A stretch of DNA of 64,000 bases. It comes from Pseudobutyrivibrio xylanivorans. Lineage in GTDB: Bacteria; Bacillota; Clostridia; Lachnospirales; Lachnospiraceae. Below the pieces are notes generated by a model. The model was not told where the DNA came from and did not search any database. It saw only the letters and a list, made by a program, of their open reading frames with translations. Below, piece by piece: positions 53,273-63,891 of the stretch. The position numbers were made by a program, and so were the translations under genes. Each line of letters opens with the position of its first letter. Position 1 is the first letter of the stretch. The stretch covers positions 2,634,501 to 2,698,500 of the forward strand of contig NZ_CP043028.1 of the NCBI RefSeq assembly GCF_008935055.1. The letters run 5' to 3'.

Positions 53273-53308
53273 GGCGCCTGGATTTCCCAGACGCCTTTTC
53301 GTCTGTTT
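53273..53308 (+). terminator. Probable terminator after dut
   Basis: GGCG-CTGG pairs with CCAG-CGCC with one internal mismatch, then TTTTCGTCTGTTTT. The T-tract is broken, so strength is uncertain. Confidence 0.55.
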
Positions 53309-53337
53309 TACTATATTTTGAAAGAGAGTAATTGTTT

Positions 53338-55263
53338 ATGGCAAAAAAGGTAAACTATGATGCAAGCTCCATTTCTGTATTGGAAGGGCTTGAGGCCGTT
53401 AGAAAGCGTCCTGGAATGTATATCGGTTCCACATCACGTAAAGGTTTAAACCACCTTATTTATGAAATTGTCGACAACTCTGTTGATGAGCATTTAGCAG
53501 GAGAATGCGACACTATATATGTTACTTTGGAAAAGGATGGCAGCTGTACTGTTGAGGATAATGGTCGTGGTATCCCTGTTGGAATGCATGCAAAGGGGGT
53601 GAGTGCTGCCCGTCTTGTTTTTTCTACGCTTCATGCAGGTGGAAAGTTTGATGACAGTGTTTATAAAACATCCGGCGGTCTTCATGGTGTTGGTTCTTCG
53701 GTTGTAAATGCTCTTTCTGAGTACATGGTTGTAGACATTTCCCGCGAGGGCTATATCCATCACGATCGTTATGAACGAGGTGTTCCAACTGAGGAGTTGG
53801 TTGACGGTCTTCTCCCAAAGGTTGGCAAGACAAATAAGCACGGAACGAAGATTAATTTCCTTCCTGATTCTGAGATTTTTGAGAAGACATATTTCAAGGA
53901 GGATGAGGTAAAGTCTCGTCTTCATGAGACTGCTTATCTTAATCCGGGGCTTACCATTAACTATGCTGATTTGCGTGGCGAGGAGCCAGAGTATCTTACA
54001 TTCCACGAGCCTGATGGAATCAAGGGCTTCGTAAAGGAGATTAATAAGACCGCTGAGACTCTTCACGATGTTGTTTATTTTAAGGGAGCAGCAGACGGAA
54101 TAGAGCTAGAGATTGCTTTTCAGTACTGCAACGAGTTCAAGGAGAATATCCTTGGTTTTTGTAATAACATTTATAATTCCGAAGGTGGTACTCATATCAC
54201 TGGCTTTAAAACTGTTCTTACAACAGTTATCAATAACTACGCCCGCGAGCTAGGAATTCTTAAGGACAAGGATGCTAATTTCACTGGTGCAGATGTCAGA
54301 AATGGTATCACGGCAATCGTAAGTATCAAGCATCCTGACCCACGATTTGAAGGTCAGACTAAGACTAAGCTTGATAACCCTGATGCCTCAAAGGCTACAC
54401 AGAAGGTTTGTCAGGATGAGTTAGTCCTTTTCTTCGACAGAAATTTGGAAACTCTTAAGGCCATTATTTCCTGTGCAGAAAAAAGTGCGAAAATCAGAAA
54501 GTCAGAGGAGAAGGCTAAGACTAATCTTCTTACAAAGCAGAAGTTCTCATTTGATCAGAATGGAAAGCTTTCTAATTGTGAGTCGAGAGATGCAAGCAAG
54601 TGCGAAATCTTCATCGTAGAGGGAGATTCCGCTGGTGGTTCTGCAAAGAAAGCAAGAAACCGTATGTATCAGGCTATCATGCCTATTCGTGGTAAGATTC
54701 TTAACGTTGAGAAGGCTTCAATGGACAAGGTCCTTGCCAATGCAGAAATCAAGACTCTTATAAATGCTTTTGGCTGTGGTTTCTCAGAAGGCTATGGAAA
54801 CGATTTTGATATTTCAAAGCTTCGTTATGACAAGATTGTCATTATGGCCGATGCCGACGTGGATGGTGCCCATATCAGCACACTTCTTCTGACCTTCTTC
54901 TACAGATTTATGCCAGAGCTTATCAGAGAAGGTCATGTTTATATTGCAATGCCACCTCTTTACAAAGCAATCCCTTCAAAGGGGGATGAGGAATATCTCT
55001 ACGATGATGTTGCTCTTGAAAAATATCGTAGAAAAATGGAAGGTAAAAGCTTTACACTTCAGCGATACAAGGGTCTTGGTGAGATGGATGCTGATCAGCT
55101 TTGGGAGACAACTCTTGACCCAGAACGTCGTAAGCTTAAGCTTGTAGAAATCGAGGATGCACTTATGGCATCTGAGGTTACAGAACTTCTCATGGGTAGT
55201 GATGTAGCTCCTAGAAAAGAGTTTATTTACAAGCATGCAAAAGAGGCTGAGATTGACGCCTAA
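53338..55263 (+). CDS. parE: Type IIA topoisomerase B subunit, likely ParE
   Basis: 641 residues. ATPase subunit of gyrase or topoisomerase IV. GHKL ATPase start VRKRPGMYIGSTSRKGLNHL (in part), ATP-lid TSGGLHGVGSSVVNAL, the TOPRIM site EGDSAGGSAKKARNR and DADVDGAHI, and the C-terminal RYKGLGEMDADQLWETT. TTG at 53332 is ignored in favour of ATG 53338. The location away from dnaA-dnaN-recF and the partner's lack of a GyrA box favour topoisomerase IV, but the gyrase alternative is not excluded. Confidence 0.85.
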   Translation: MAKKVNYDASSISVLEGLEAVRKRPGMYIGSTSRKGLNHLIYEIVDNSVDEHLAGECDTIYVTLEKDGSCTVEDNGRGIPVGMHAKGVSAARLVFSTLHAGGKFDDSVYKTSGGLHGVGSSVVNALSEYMVVDISREGYIHHDRYERGVPTEELVDGLLPKVGKTNKHGTKINFLPDSEIFEKTYFKEDEVKSRLHETAYLNPGLTINYADLRGEEPEYLTFHEPDGIKGFVKEINKTAETLHDVVYFKGAADGIELEIAFQYCNEFKENILGFCNNIYNSEGGTHITGFKTVLTTVINNYARELGILKDKDANFTGADVRNGITAIVSIKHPDPRFEGQTKTKLDNPDASKATQKVCQDELVLFFDRNLETLKAIISCAEKSAKIRKSEEKAKTNLLTKQKFSFDQNGKLSNCESRDASKCEIFIVEGDSAGGSAKKARNRMYQAIMPIRGKILNVEKASMDKVLANAEIKTLINAFGCGFSEGYGNDFDISKLRYDKIVIMADADVDGAHISTLLLTFFYRFMPELIREGHVYIAMPPLYKAIPSKGDEEYLYDDVALEKYRRKMEGKSFTLQRYKGLGEMDADQLWETTLDPERRKLKLVEIEDALMASEVTELLMGSDVAPRKEFIYKHAKEAEIDA

Positions 55264-55297
55264 TCCCATTAAATATAAGAAAGGGTAATTTTTAAAA

Positions 55298-57538
55298 ATG
55301 CCACAGGAAATAATTAGAACAGAATATTCTGAGATAATGCAGAAATCCTTCATTGACTATTCAATGTCTGTTATTCTTGCCCGTGCAGTTCCAGATGTTA
55401 GAGATGGTCTTAAGCCTGTACAGCGTCGTACACTTTACGACATGTATGAGCTGAAGGTTGATTATAATAAACCATATAAAAAGTCTGCTCGTATCGTCGG
55501 TGATACAATGGGTAAATATCATCCACATGGCGACAGTTCGATTTATGAGTCACTGGTTGTTATGAGCCAGGATTTCAAAAAGAGCCTTCCACTTGTTGAT
55601 GGTCACGGAAACTTTGGTTCAATCGAGGGAGATGGTGCCGCTGCAATGCGATACACAGAGGCTCGACTTGCAAAGGTTGCCCAGGAGGTTTATCTTGCTG
55701 ACCTTGATAAAAATGTAGTAGATTTCGTGCCAAACTATGATGAGACAGAAAAGGAGCCAGAGGTTCTTCCGGTTCGTGTTCCAAACATTCTTATCAATGG
55801 TTCTGACGGAATTGCTGTAGGTATGGTTACATCTATTCCACAGCATAACCTTGGTGAGGTTATTGATGGCGTTATCGCCTACATGAAGGATCCGGATATT
55901 AATACAGCTCAAATGCTAAAGCATATCCCTGGACCAGATTTTCCAACAGGCGGTATCATCACAAATAAGGATGATCTTCTTGAGATTTATTCAACAGGAG
56001 TTGGTAAAATCAAAATCCGTGGTAAGGCTGAAATCGAAAAGATTAAGGGTGGTAAGGAGCAGATTGTAATTACAGAGATTCCTTATCCAATGATTGGTGC
56101 CAACATTGGAAAGTTCCTTAATGATATTTACTCACTTGTTGAGACTAAAAAGACAAATGACATTACCGATATTTCAAACCTTTCTTCTAAGAATGGTATG
56201 AGAATTATCGTTGAGCTTAGAAAGGGCGCTGATGCTCAGAATGTGCTTAATCTTTTATACAAGAAGACACGTCTTGAGGACACCTTCGGTGTAAACATGC
56301 TTGCTGTTGCTGATGGTAAGCCAGAGACTCTTGGTATAGTCCCAATTATCAGACACCATGTGAATTTCCAGTATGAGCTTTGCACTAGAAAGTACACACA
56401 TCTTCTTGGCAAGGAACAGGACAAGAAGGAGATTCAGGAGGGCTTAATCAAAGCTTGTGACGTTATCGATTTGATTATTGAAATTCTTAGAGGTTCTAAG
56501 GATGTTAAGATGGCAAAGGCTTGTCTTGTTGATGGAATCACAGCTGGAATTAAGTTTAAGTCACAGCAGTCAAAACGTGATGCTGAACAGCTTCATTTTA
56601 CAGATCGTCAGGCGCAGGCAATCCTTGAGATGAGATTGCAGAAGTTAATCGGTCTTGAAATTGAAGCCCTTAGAGGAGACTATGACGAGACTCTTGCCAA
56701 GATTGAAAAATATCAAAAGATTCTTGGCTCACGTGCTGAGATGGCAAAGGTTATCATCAAGGATCTTCAGTCAATCAAGAAGGAATATGCTCGCGAGCGA
56801 CGTACTATAATTGATAATGTAGAAGAAGCTGTTGTTGAGGAGAAACCAATTGAGGTTATTGATGTGGCAGTTCTCATTGACAGATTTGCTTATGCACGTG
56901 TTGTAGACATGCCAACTTACGAGCGTAACAAGGAGGCTGCTGAGACAGAGTGCAAGAAGATTGTATTCTGTAAGAATACCGATAAGATTTGTCTCTTTAC
57001 CAACAATGGAGATATGCACACAATTAAGGTATTAAGCCTCCCATTTGGAAAGTTCAGAGACAAGGGCCAGCCTATTGATACTGCTGAAAAGGGCTCTAAA
57101 ATTGACCTTACCAAGGAGAACCTTCTTCTTGCAGATTCAATGGAACACATTATCTCTAAGAAATTATTGTTTGGAACAAAGCAGGCAATGATTAAGGTTG
57201 TAGATGGTTCAGAGTTTGACGTAAGTCGAAAGCTTATTGCCGCTACAAAGCTTAATGACAAGGATGAGGTAATCTGCGTCAAGGTATTGAATGAGGGAGA
57301 TACTGTGGTTATGCAGTCAGCAAAGGATATGTTCCTTAGAATTGATGGAGCTACCATTCCTGAAAAGAAGAAGGCTGCTGCAGGTGTTCGTGGAATTAAG
57401 CTTGCCAAGGGAGATGAGCTGGTAAATATTTATGTATTAGGTGAAGGAGAGTCCTTGGAGGTAGAGGTTAAAAACAAACCAGTTGCCTTAAATAGACTTC
57501 ACATAGGTAGCCGTGATACTAAAGGTGTAAAGAAATGA
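55298..57538 (+). CDS. parC: Type IIA topoisomerase A subunit, likely ParC
   Basis: 746 residues, shorter than typical GyrA (about 820-880). Cuts and rejoins both DNA strands through Tyr119 (AAMRYTEARL). The quinolone region is HPHGDSSIYE, with Ser80 and Glu84 at the positions of E. coli GyrA Ser83 and Asp87. The C-terminal domain has blade-like units but no QRRGGKG GyrA box, which argues for ParC. Starts 34 nt after parE. The last 4 nt overlap the next gene. Confidence 0.85.
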   Translation: MPQEIIRTEYSEIMQKSFIDYSMSVILARAVPDVRDGLKPVQRRTLYDMYELKVDYNKPYKKSARIVGDTMGKYHPHGDSSIYESLVVMSQDFKKSLPLVDGHGNFGSIEGDGAAAMRYTEARLAKVAQEVYLADLDKNVVDFVPNYDETEKEPEVLPVRVPNILINGSDGIAVGMVTSIPQHNLGEVIDGVIAYMKDPDINTAQMLKHIPGPDFPTGGIITNKDDLLEIYSTGVGKIKIRGKAEIEKIKGGKEQIVITEIPYPMIGANIGKFLNDIYSLVETKKTNDITDISNLSSKNGMRIIVELRKGADAQNVLNLLYKKTRLEDTFGVNMLAVADGKPETLGIVPIIRHHVNFQYELCTRKYTHLLGKEQDKKEIQEGLIKACDVIDLIIEILRGSKDVKMAKACLVDGITAGIKFKSQQSKRDAEQLHFTDRQAQAILEMRLQKLIGLEIEALRGDYDETLAKIEKYQKILGSRAEMAKVIIKDLQSIKKEYARERRTIIDNVEEAVVEEKPIEVIDVAVLIDRFAYARVVDMPTYERNKEAAETECKKIVFCKNTDKICLFTNNGDMHTIKVLSLPFGKFRDKGQPIDTAEKGSKIDLTKENLLLADSMEHIISKKLLFGTKQAMIKVVDGSEFDVSRKLIAATKLNDKDEVICVKVLNEGDTVVMQSAKDMFLRIDGATIPEKKKAAAGVRGIKLAKGDELVNIYVLGEGESLEVEVKNKPVALNRLHIGSRDTKGVKK

Positions 57539-58188
57539 TAAAAAATGTATATTTTGACTTAGATGGTACACTTATCGATTCTGCTCCCAGTATAATCACT
57601 TGTATTAAACGTACCTTGGAAAAATATGGTTATGACATCCCTGATTATTCAACTCTATTAAAATGCGTGGGCCCACCTTTCACTAAATCATTTCCTGAAT
57701 ATCTCCATGTAAGAGATGAAGATTTTGTTGAGATGGTTGCTTATTATCGCAATTTATATGATAAGGAAAATGGGTGCTTGGAGGTCGAAGTTTTTGAAGG
57801 AGTAGAGGGACTTTTAGGGGCTTTAGTGAAAAGAGGTTATTGCCTTGGTGTCTGTACTTCTAAACCTGAGGCTGTTTCAAGAAAAATATTAGGGCATTTA
57901 GGTATTGATAAATATTTTACTGAAATATGTGGTGCGACTTTAGATGCAAAGGTAAATACTAAAGCGCAGGTTCTTGAGCTCTGCTTTAAACGTTCACCTT
58001 GGCATTTAAAGGATGAAACAATTCTTATTGGTGATACTGAATTTGATTGTATTGGTGCTAATTCAATTGGTATTGACTGCGTGGGAATAACTTGGGGCTC
58101 TGGAACCAGAGAAGATTTAGAGCACCATGGGGCTGTTGCAGTTTTTGATTATCCAGATGAGGTATTAAACTACATTGAGACCAATTAG
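57535..58188 (+). CDS. HAD phosphatase, phosphoglycolate phosphatase-like
   Basis: 217 residues. HAD-IA hydrolase: motif I DLDGTLIDSAP (8-18), motif II VCTSKP near 110, motif IV GDTEFDCIGANSIG near 167. Resembles Gph and PpaX; the true substrate is uncertain. Begins in the stop of parC (ATGA) and overlaps the next gene by 14 nt, so it is translationally coupled on both sides. Confidence 0.88.
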   Translation: MIKNVYFDLDGTLIDSAPSIITCIKRTLEKYGYDIPDYSTLLKCVGPPFTKSFPEYLHVRDEDFVEMVAYYRNLYDKENGCLEVEVFEGVEGLLGALVKRGYCLGVCTSKPEAVSRKILGHLGIDKYFTEICGATLDAKVNTKAQVLELCFKRSPWHLKDETILIGDTEFDCIGANSIGIDCVGITWGSGTREDLEHHGAVAVFDYPDEVLNYIETN

Positions 58189-58816
58189 ATTCAATAGAGT
58201 ATTTCAGATTATATATCCGCTTACGGTTTATTTTGTTATTTATCAGCTTGGGGCGGGGCTTTTGATAGATGCTTATGGAAATCGATATGGTAGATTGTTG
58301 TGCCTGTTGAGTGCTGCAACTATTTCAATCATTCCGATGACAATAATCTATCGGGCTTCACCTAGGCTAGTACCAGAAGCTATTAGAAACAAAAGGCAGG
58401 TATTAATTTATCTGCTTTATGTTATTTTAGTGGTAGCGGTTGGAATTGTTACAAATATTATTTTGACCAAAAGCGGTATTGTTGCAAGATCCTCAGGATT
58501 TGAAAAGGCTAGCAGTACGCTTACAGATGGCTCATTATTAATTAAGTTATTATGCAATGTAATTGCAGTGCCAATTCTTGAAGAATTGCTTGTGAGGGGA
58601 ATTGTAGCAGGGCAGCTTTGCTTATGGTACGGACCTGTCATTTCTGTTGTTTTATCATCAATTTGTTTTGGTATTCTACATAATAATATAGTACAATTCA
58701 TATATGCTCTAATCGTTGGTATTGCACTTGGCGTGATGTATGTAAAGACGAAAAGACTATCCCTTTGTATGCTTGCCCATGGGCTTATCAATCTTACAGT
58801 TATTTTATTTAGTTAG
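58175..58816 (+). CDS. CPBP-family intramembrane metalloprotease
   Basis: 213 residues, six or seven membrane helices. CPBP (Abi, Rce1-like) motifs: EELLVRG (EExxxR) near 135, FGILHN near 168 and LAHGLINL near 203. Relatives cleave prenylated or peptide substrates in the membrane, some giving bacteriocin self-immunity; no bacteriocin gene is seen nearby. The start is TTG at 58175, with GAGG 13 nt away, so the start is tentative. Confidence 0.82.
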   Translation: MRPIRFNRVFQIIYPLTVYFVIYQLGAGLLIDAYGNRYGRLLCLLSAATISIIPMTIIYRASPRLVPEAIRNKRQVLIYLLYVILVVAVGIVTNIILTKSGIVARSSGFEKASSTLTDGSLLIKLLCNVIAVPILEELLVRGIVAGQLCLWYGPVISVVLSSICFGILHNNIVQFIYALIVGIALGVMYVKTKRLSLCMLAHGLINLTVILFS

Positions 58817-58848
58817 AGAATTCTTTAAGGATTAAGGGGGACGTTTGT

Positions 58849-59583
58849 ATGTCAAAAAGTAATGAAGAAATTAAGGATTCTAAGGTGGCGCTGGTAGCCC
58901 ATATCGTCACATCACTTGTTTTTATCGCATTAGGTGTATGCTTATTGACTCTTGATGCTAGCCTTATTTCTACCATTGCCTATTCATTTTCTGTACTTGC
59001 CGTTGGCATTCTATTTATTGTATTTGGCGCATGGTATATGATTAAGTATTTCTTCAATCACGAGTATATTAAGCTTACCAATTACGGTTTTACAATGGGT
59101 GTTATCTTGGTAATAATTGGCGCTATATTTATTTTCCAGGCAAATTATATTTCTGCTTATATTGATGCTTTGGTTTGCATTATTGGAATTATTTTAGGAG
59201 CAGTAATGCTTCAGCAGTCCTTTGCTCTTTTTCATATCCAAAGAGGTACCTGGTTTTTAAGCCTCATTTTTGGACTTGCTACAGTTGGTGTCAGTATTGC
59301 AATCCTTGTTCTTACACCTTGGAAGTTTTTTGATGGAACAATTTATTCATGCGTTTATATGATTGTTGTTGGTGGATTATCGCTTTTCTCCCTTCTTTTG
59401 ATGGGAATTGGTCTTCATGATCATAAGAAGGATAGCGATAGAAATTATTCCCGCAACATGGAAGATTCACCACTTTCTGCAAAAAAAGCCAGCGATGAGT
59501 CAATTTTTGAAGATGAACCTTTTGTTGATAATGTAGAGACTGTTTCACTTAATGAGACAGAGGATTCTTTATTTGAGGACTAG
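58849..59583 (+). CDS. Membrane protein with acidic tail (DUF308-like)
   Basis: 244 residues. Six membrane helices at about 14-34, 42-62, 74-95, 98-118, 128-150 and 160-182, arranged like the HdeD/DUF308 family. After them comes a soluble C-terminal tail of about 55 residues rich in Glu, Asp and Ser (ESIFEDEPFVDNVETVSLNE), not usual for HdeD. Its partner may be the lipase-like gene 8 nt downstream. Role unknown. Confidence 0.7.
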   Translation: MSKSNEEIKDSKVALVAHIVTSLVFIALGVCLLTLDASLISTIAYSFSVLAVGILFIVFGAWYMIKYFFNHEYIKLTNYGFTMGVILVIIGAIFIFQANYISAYIDALVCIIGIILGAVMLQQSFALFHIQRGTWFLSLIFGLATVGVSIAILVLTPWKFFDGTIYSCVYMIVVGGLSLFSLLLMGIGLHDHKKDSDRNYSRNMEDSPLSAKKASDESIFEDEPFVDNVETVSLNETEDSLFED

Positions 59584-59591
59584 GAAAAATT

Positions 59592-60749
59592 ATGGCTAAC
59601 GTTGAAGACTATTTAGTATGGAGATCAGATGTACCATTTGAAGTTGACCCATTTAATGAGGTGGATAATGTAGTTTTCTGCGAGCTAGTATATGCTGCGT
59701 TTGATGGAATTGTCCCTGGGCCAGGTCTAAAAGAAAAGATATCTTTAGAGGATGCTTGCGAATTATTTTTTGCGAAATATTCAGAGGAGGAGCTTATAAA
59801 TAAGTCCTCCTTTACAAAGCGAGCTCCTTTTTTATTGCAAAAAATGGCAAGGTCAAAGCGGTACGGTGGCATCAAGATGGCTGGATTTGTAAACCATGTT
59901 GATGCTGAAAATCAGACCCAATTTGCTGTTTGTACCTTTTATCTACCTGATGGTACGATTTATGTTGCTTTTAGAGGAACAGACGACACGCTTGTTGGTT
60001 GGAAAGAGGATTTTAACATGTGCTTTTCAGAGGGTACAGGTGGTCAGCTGAAGGCGGTAGAGTATTTGAACAAGAATTTTGCCCGCACTATGAAGCATCT
60101 TCGAGTTGGGGGACATTCTAAGGGGGGTAATTTTGCAGTTTATGGATGTGCTTTTTGTAAACCGCATATTAAGGATATAATTCTTGAGATTTATAATAAT
60201 GATGGTCCCGGTTTTATTCCTGAAATAATTAAGTCTCAAGAGTATAAGTCCATCGCTAAGCGTATTCATCGCTACATTCCAGACGAATCCATCATTGGCA
60301 TGCTTATGCATAGCAAGTCCAAGACAAAGGTAGTAACAAGCTCTACCCATGGTATAAATCAGCATGACTTGTTGTCATGGCAGATAGAAAGAAATCATTT
60401 TATTACTGTTGATAAGGTGTCATCGACCTCACTTCTGATAGATGAAATTATCACGAAGTGGGTAGCAAGCTTTGACTATGATACAAGAGCAGCTTTCGGT
60501 GATGTATTTTTTGAATCATTGGCTTCTTCTGGTGCAACGAGAATGTCACACATTACAAAGAATAAGGTGAAATCCATTGCAGCGCTAACAAAGGAAATAC
60601 AGACACTGGATCCTGAAAATCAGGCACTGGTGATGGATGTTCTTTATAAGCTTGTTGCTGTAGGTGGGGACAGTCTTAAAAATACAGTCTTGGAGAAGCT
60701 TCTTCCTATCGCTGAAAAACTCCCGAAAAATGTAATAGTGAGAAAATAA
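59592..60749 (+). CDS. Lipase-like alpha/beta hydrolase (DUF2974)
   Basis: 385 residues. Mbeg1-like/DUF2974 protein with a nucleophile elbow GHSKGG near 176 (GxSxG, Ser likely catalytic), after FRGTDDTLVGWKEDFNM, which fits a lipase oxyanion strand. No signal peptide is seen, so it is likely cytosolic. Natural substrate unknown. Forms a pair with the membrane protein upstream; the block ends before the groES promoter. Confidence 0.78.
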   Translation: MANVEDYLVWRSDVPFEVDPFNEVDNVVFCELVYAAFDGIVPGPGLKEKISLEDACELFFAKYSEEELINKSSFTKRAPFLLQKMARSKRYGGIKMAGFVNHVDAENQTQFAVCTFYLPDGTIYVAFRGTDDTLVGWKEDFNMCFSEGTGGQLKAVEYLNKNFARTMKHLRVGGHSKGGNFAVYGCAFCKPHIKDIILEIYNNDGPGFIPEIIKSQEYKSIAKRIHRYIPDESIIGMLMHSKSKTKVVTSSTHGINQHDLLSWQIERNHFITVDKVSSTSLLIDEIITKWVASFDYDTRAAFGDVFFESLASSGATRMSHITKNKVKSIAALTKEIQTLDPENQALVMDVLYKLVAVGGDSLKNTVLEKLLPIAEKLPKNVIVRK

Positions 60750-60813
60750 GAGAAAAATAGAGATATATTGAGCTTTTGATAGAATTCTATCCGAAATTAC
60801 TAATCGCTTTTGC

Positions 60814-60842
60814 TTGAAACTTTTCTGGTAGAATTCTATTAT
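60814..60842 (+). promoter_or_regulatory. Promoter of groESL
   Basis: TTGAAA at 60814-60819, 17-bp spacer, TATTAT at 60837-60842. The CIRCE operator begins 11 bp after the -10, so it covers the start of transcription. Confidence 0.78.
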
Positions 60843-60853
60843 ACTTTTTGTAG

Positions 60854-60880
60854 TTAGCACTCGAACATATAGAGTGCTAA
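60854..60880 (+). promoter_or_regulatory. CIRCE operator (HrcA site)
   Basis: TTAGCACTC-N9-GAGTGCTAA, an exact match to the CIRCE consensus. HrcA binds it and represses groESL until heat shock. The hrcA gene is not in the window. Confidence 0.98.
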
Positions 60881-60919
60881 CAGATGAAATCAGATTTTTT
60901 ATTTAGGAGGTAATATAAA

Positions 60920-61204
60920 ATGAAGTTAGTTCCATTAACAGATCGCGTTGTATTAAAGCAGTGCGAGGCAGAAGAGACAACAAAGTCAGGAATTATCCTT
61001 GCATCAGCTGCACAGGAAAAGCCACAGGAGGCTATGGTAATTGCAGTTGGTCCTGGTGGGGTTGTAGATGGTAAAGAAATTACTATGCAGGTTAAAGAAG
61101 GCCAGAAGGTTATCTATTCTAAGTATGCTGGTACAGAAGTAAAACTTGAAGGCGAAGAATACATTATCGTTCGTCAGAATGATATCTTAGCAGTTGTTGA
61201 ATAA
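60920..61204 (+). CDS. groES: Co-chaperonin GroES
   Basis: 94 residues. Lid of the GroEL folding chamber. Starts LVPLTDRVVLKQCEAEE, with the mobile loop TKSGIILASAAQEKPQE and the final YIIVRQNDILAVVE. AGGAGG before the ATG. First gene of the CIRCE-controlled operon. Confidence 0.98.
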   Translation: MKLVPLTDRVVLKQCEAEETTKSGIILASAAQEKPQEAMVIAVGPGGVVDGKEITMQVKEGQKVIYSKYAGTEVKLEGEEYIIVRQNDILAVVE

Positions 61205-61237
61205 TTGGTTTTTATCTTAAATTGAGAAAAGAGGTAG

Positions 61238-62878
<1,641 letters not shown>

Positions 62879-62902
62879 AATTTTTGGTTTTAGGTTTTAT
62901 TT

Positions 62903-62945
62903 CACCGCTGGTTATGGTATCATAATCAGCGGTGCTTTTTATTTT
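62903..62945 (+). terminator. Terminator after groEL
   Basis: CACCGCTG 62903-62910 pairs with CAGCGGTG 62927-62934, with TTATG/CATAA above, then CTTTTTATTTT. Confidence 0.9.
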
Positions 62946-62970
62946 AAGCCAATAATTAATGAGGTGAATT

Positions 62971-63843
62971 ATGAGCAAAGTAGCAATACTTACAGATAGC
63001 AATAGTGGCATTACTCAGGCACAGTCCAAGGAATTTGGAATCTTCGTTGAGCCAATGCCTTTTTATATTGATGGACAGCTTTATTATGAGGATATTGATT
63101 TAACTCAGGAACAGTTCTATGAGAAGCTTACACAAGGCGGGGAGATTACTACTTCAATGCCTATCACAGGTAATCTTATGGATTCCTGGGACAATATTCT
63201 CAAAGATTATGATGAGCTTGTGTACATTCCAATGTCATCTGGTCTTTCGTCATCTTGCGCTACAGCAAAGATGCTTTCAGAGGATTATGATGGCAGAGTT
63301 GTAGTTGTTGATAATCAGCGTATTTCTGTTACTCAGAAGCTTTCAGCATTAGAGGCTAAAAAGCTTGCAGATGAAGGAAAGAGTGCTCAGGAAATCTGTG
63401 ATGCTCTTATTTCTAATAAATCATTATCTACTATCTATATCACTGTAGATACTTTGGAATATTTGAAGAAGGGCGGACGTCTTACTCCTGCCGTTGCAGC
63501 TATTGGTTCACTTCTTAAGATTAAGCCAGTACTTGCAATTTATGGAGAAAAGCTTGATAAGTTTGGAGTAGCCAGAACTATGAAGGCCGCTAAGCAGACT
63601 ATGATTGACGCTCTCAAGAAGGACATGAAAGAAGTCCTTAAAACTGAAAATTTAGATGATGTAGTTATTTCGATTGCACATACTCAGAACCAGGAGGCAG
63701 CAGAGAAGTTCAGAGAAGAGCTTCTTGAGGCGTTCCCTGGTAAAGAGATTTGGATAGATCCTTTATCACTTTCTGTTTCTTGTCACATAGGTCCAGGTGC
63801 TCTCGCTTGTACCATTACAAAGAAGTTAATTGATATTGATTAA
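62971..63843 (+). CDS. DegV family fatty-acid-binding protein
   Basis: 290 residues. DegV/FakB proteins hold a fatty acid for phosphorylation by FakA. N-terminal VAILTDSNSGITQAQ, TSMPITG loop (TTSMPIT near 58), IPMSSGLSSSCATA near 90 and a C-terminal SCHIGPGALA. The fatty-acid role is known for FakB1/FakB2; the ligand of this copy is inferred, and fakA is not in the window. Confidence 0.9.
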   Translation: MSKVAILTDSNSGITQAQSKEFGIFVEPMPFYIDGQLYYEDIDLTQEQFYEKLTQGGEITTSMPITGNLMDSWDNILKDYDELVYIPMSSGLSSSCATAKMLSEDYDGRVVVVDNQRISVTQKLSALEAKKLADEGKSAQEICDALISNKSLSTIYITVDTLEYLKKGGRLTPAVAAIGSLLKIKPVLAIYGEKLDKFGVARTMKAAKQTMIDALKKDMKEVLKTENLDDVVISIAHTQNQEAAEKFREELLEAFPGKEIWIDPLSLSVSCHIGPGALACTITKKLIDID

Positions 63844-63891
63844 GCTTTAGCTTATTCAAATATATATTTTTGGTTATTTAGGAGGATTGTT

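Noticed and set aside
53494..54066. 190-residue minus-strand reading frame
   Set aside because: Antisense to the parE ATPase domain; no start signal and no recognisable motif.
56917..57408. 163-residue minus-strand frame
   Set aside because: Antisense to parC with no supporting signals.
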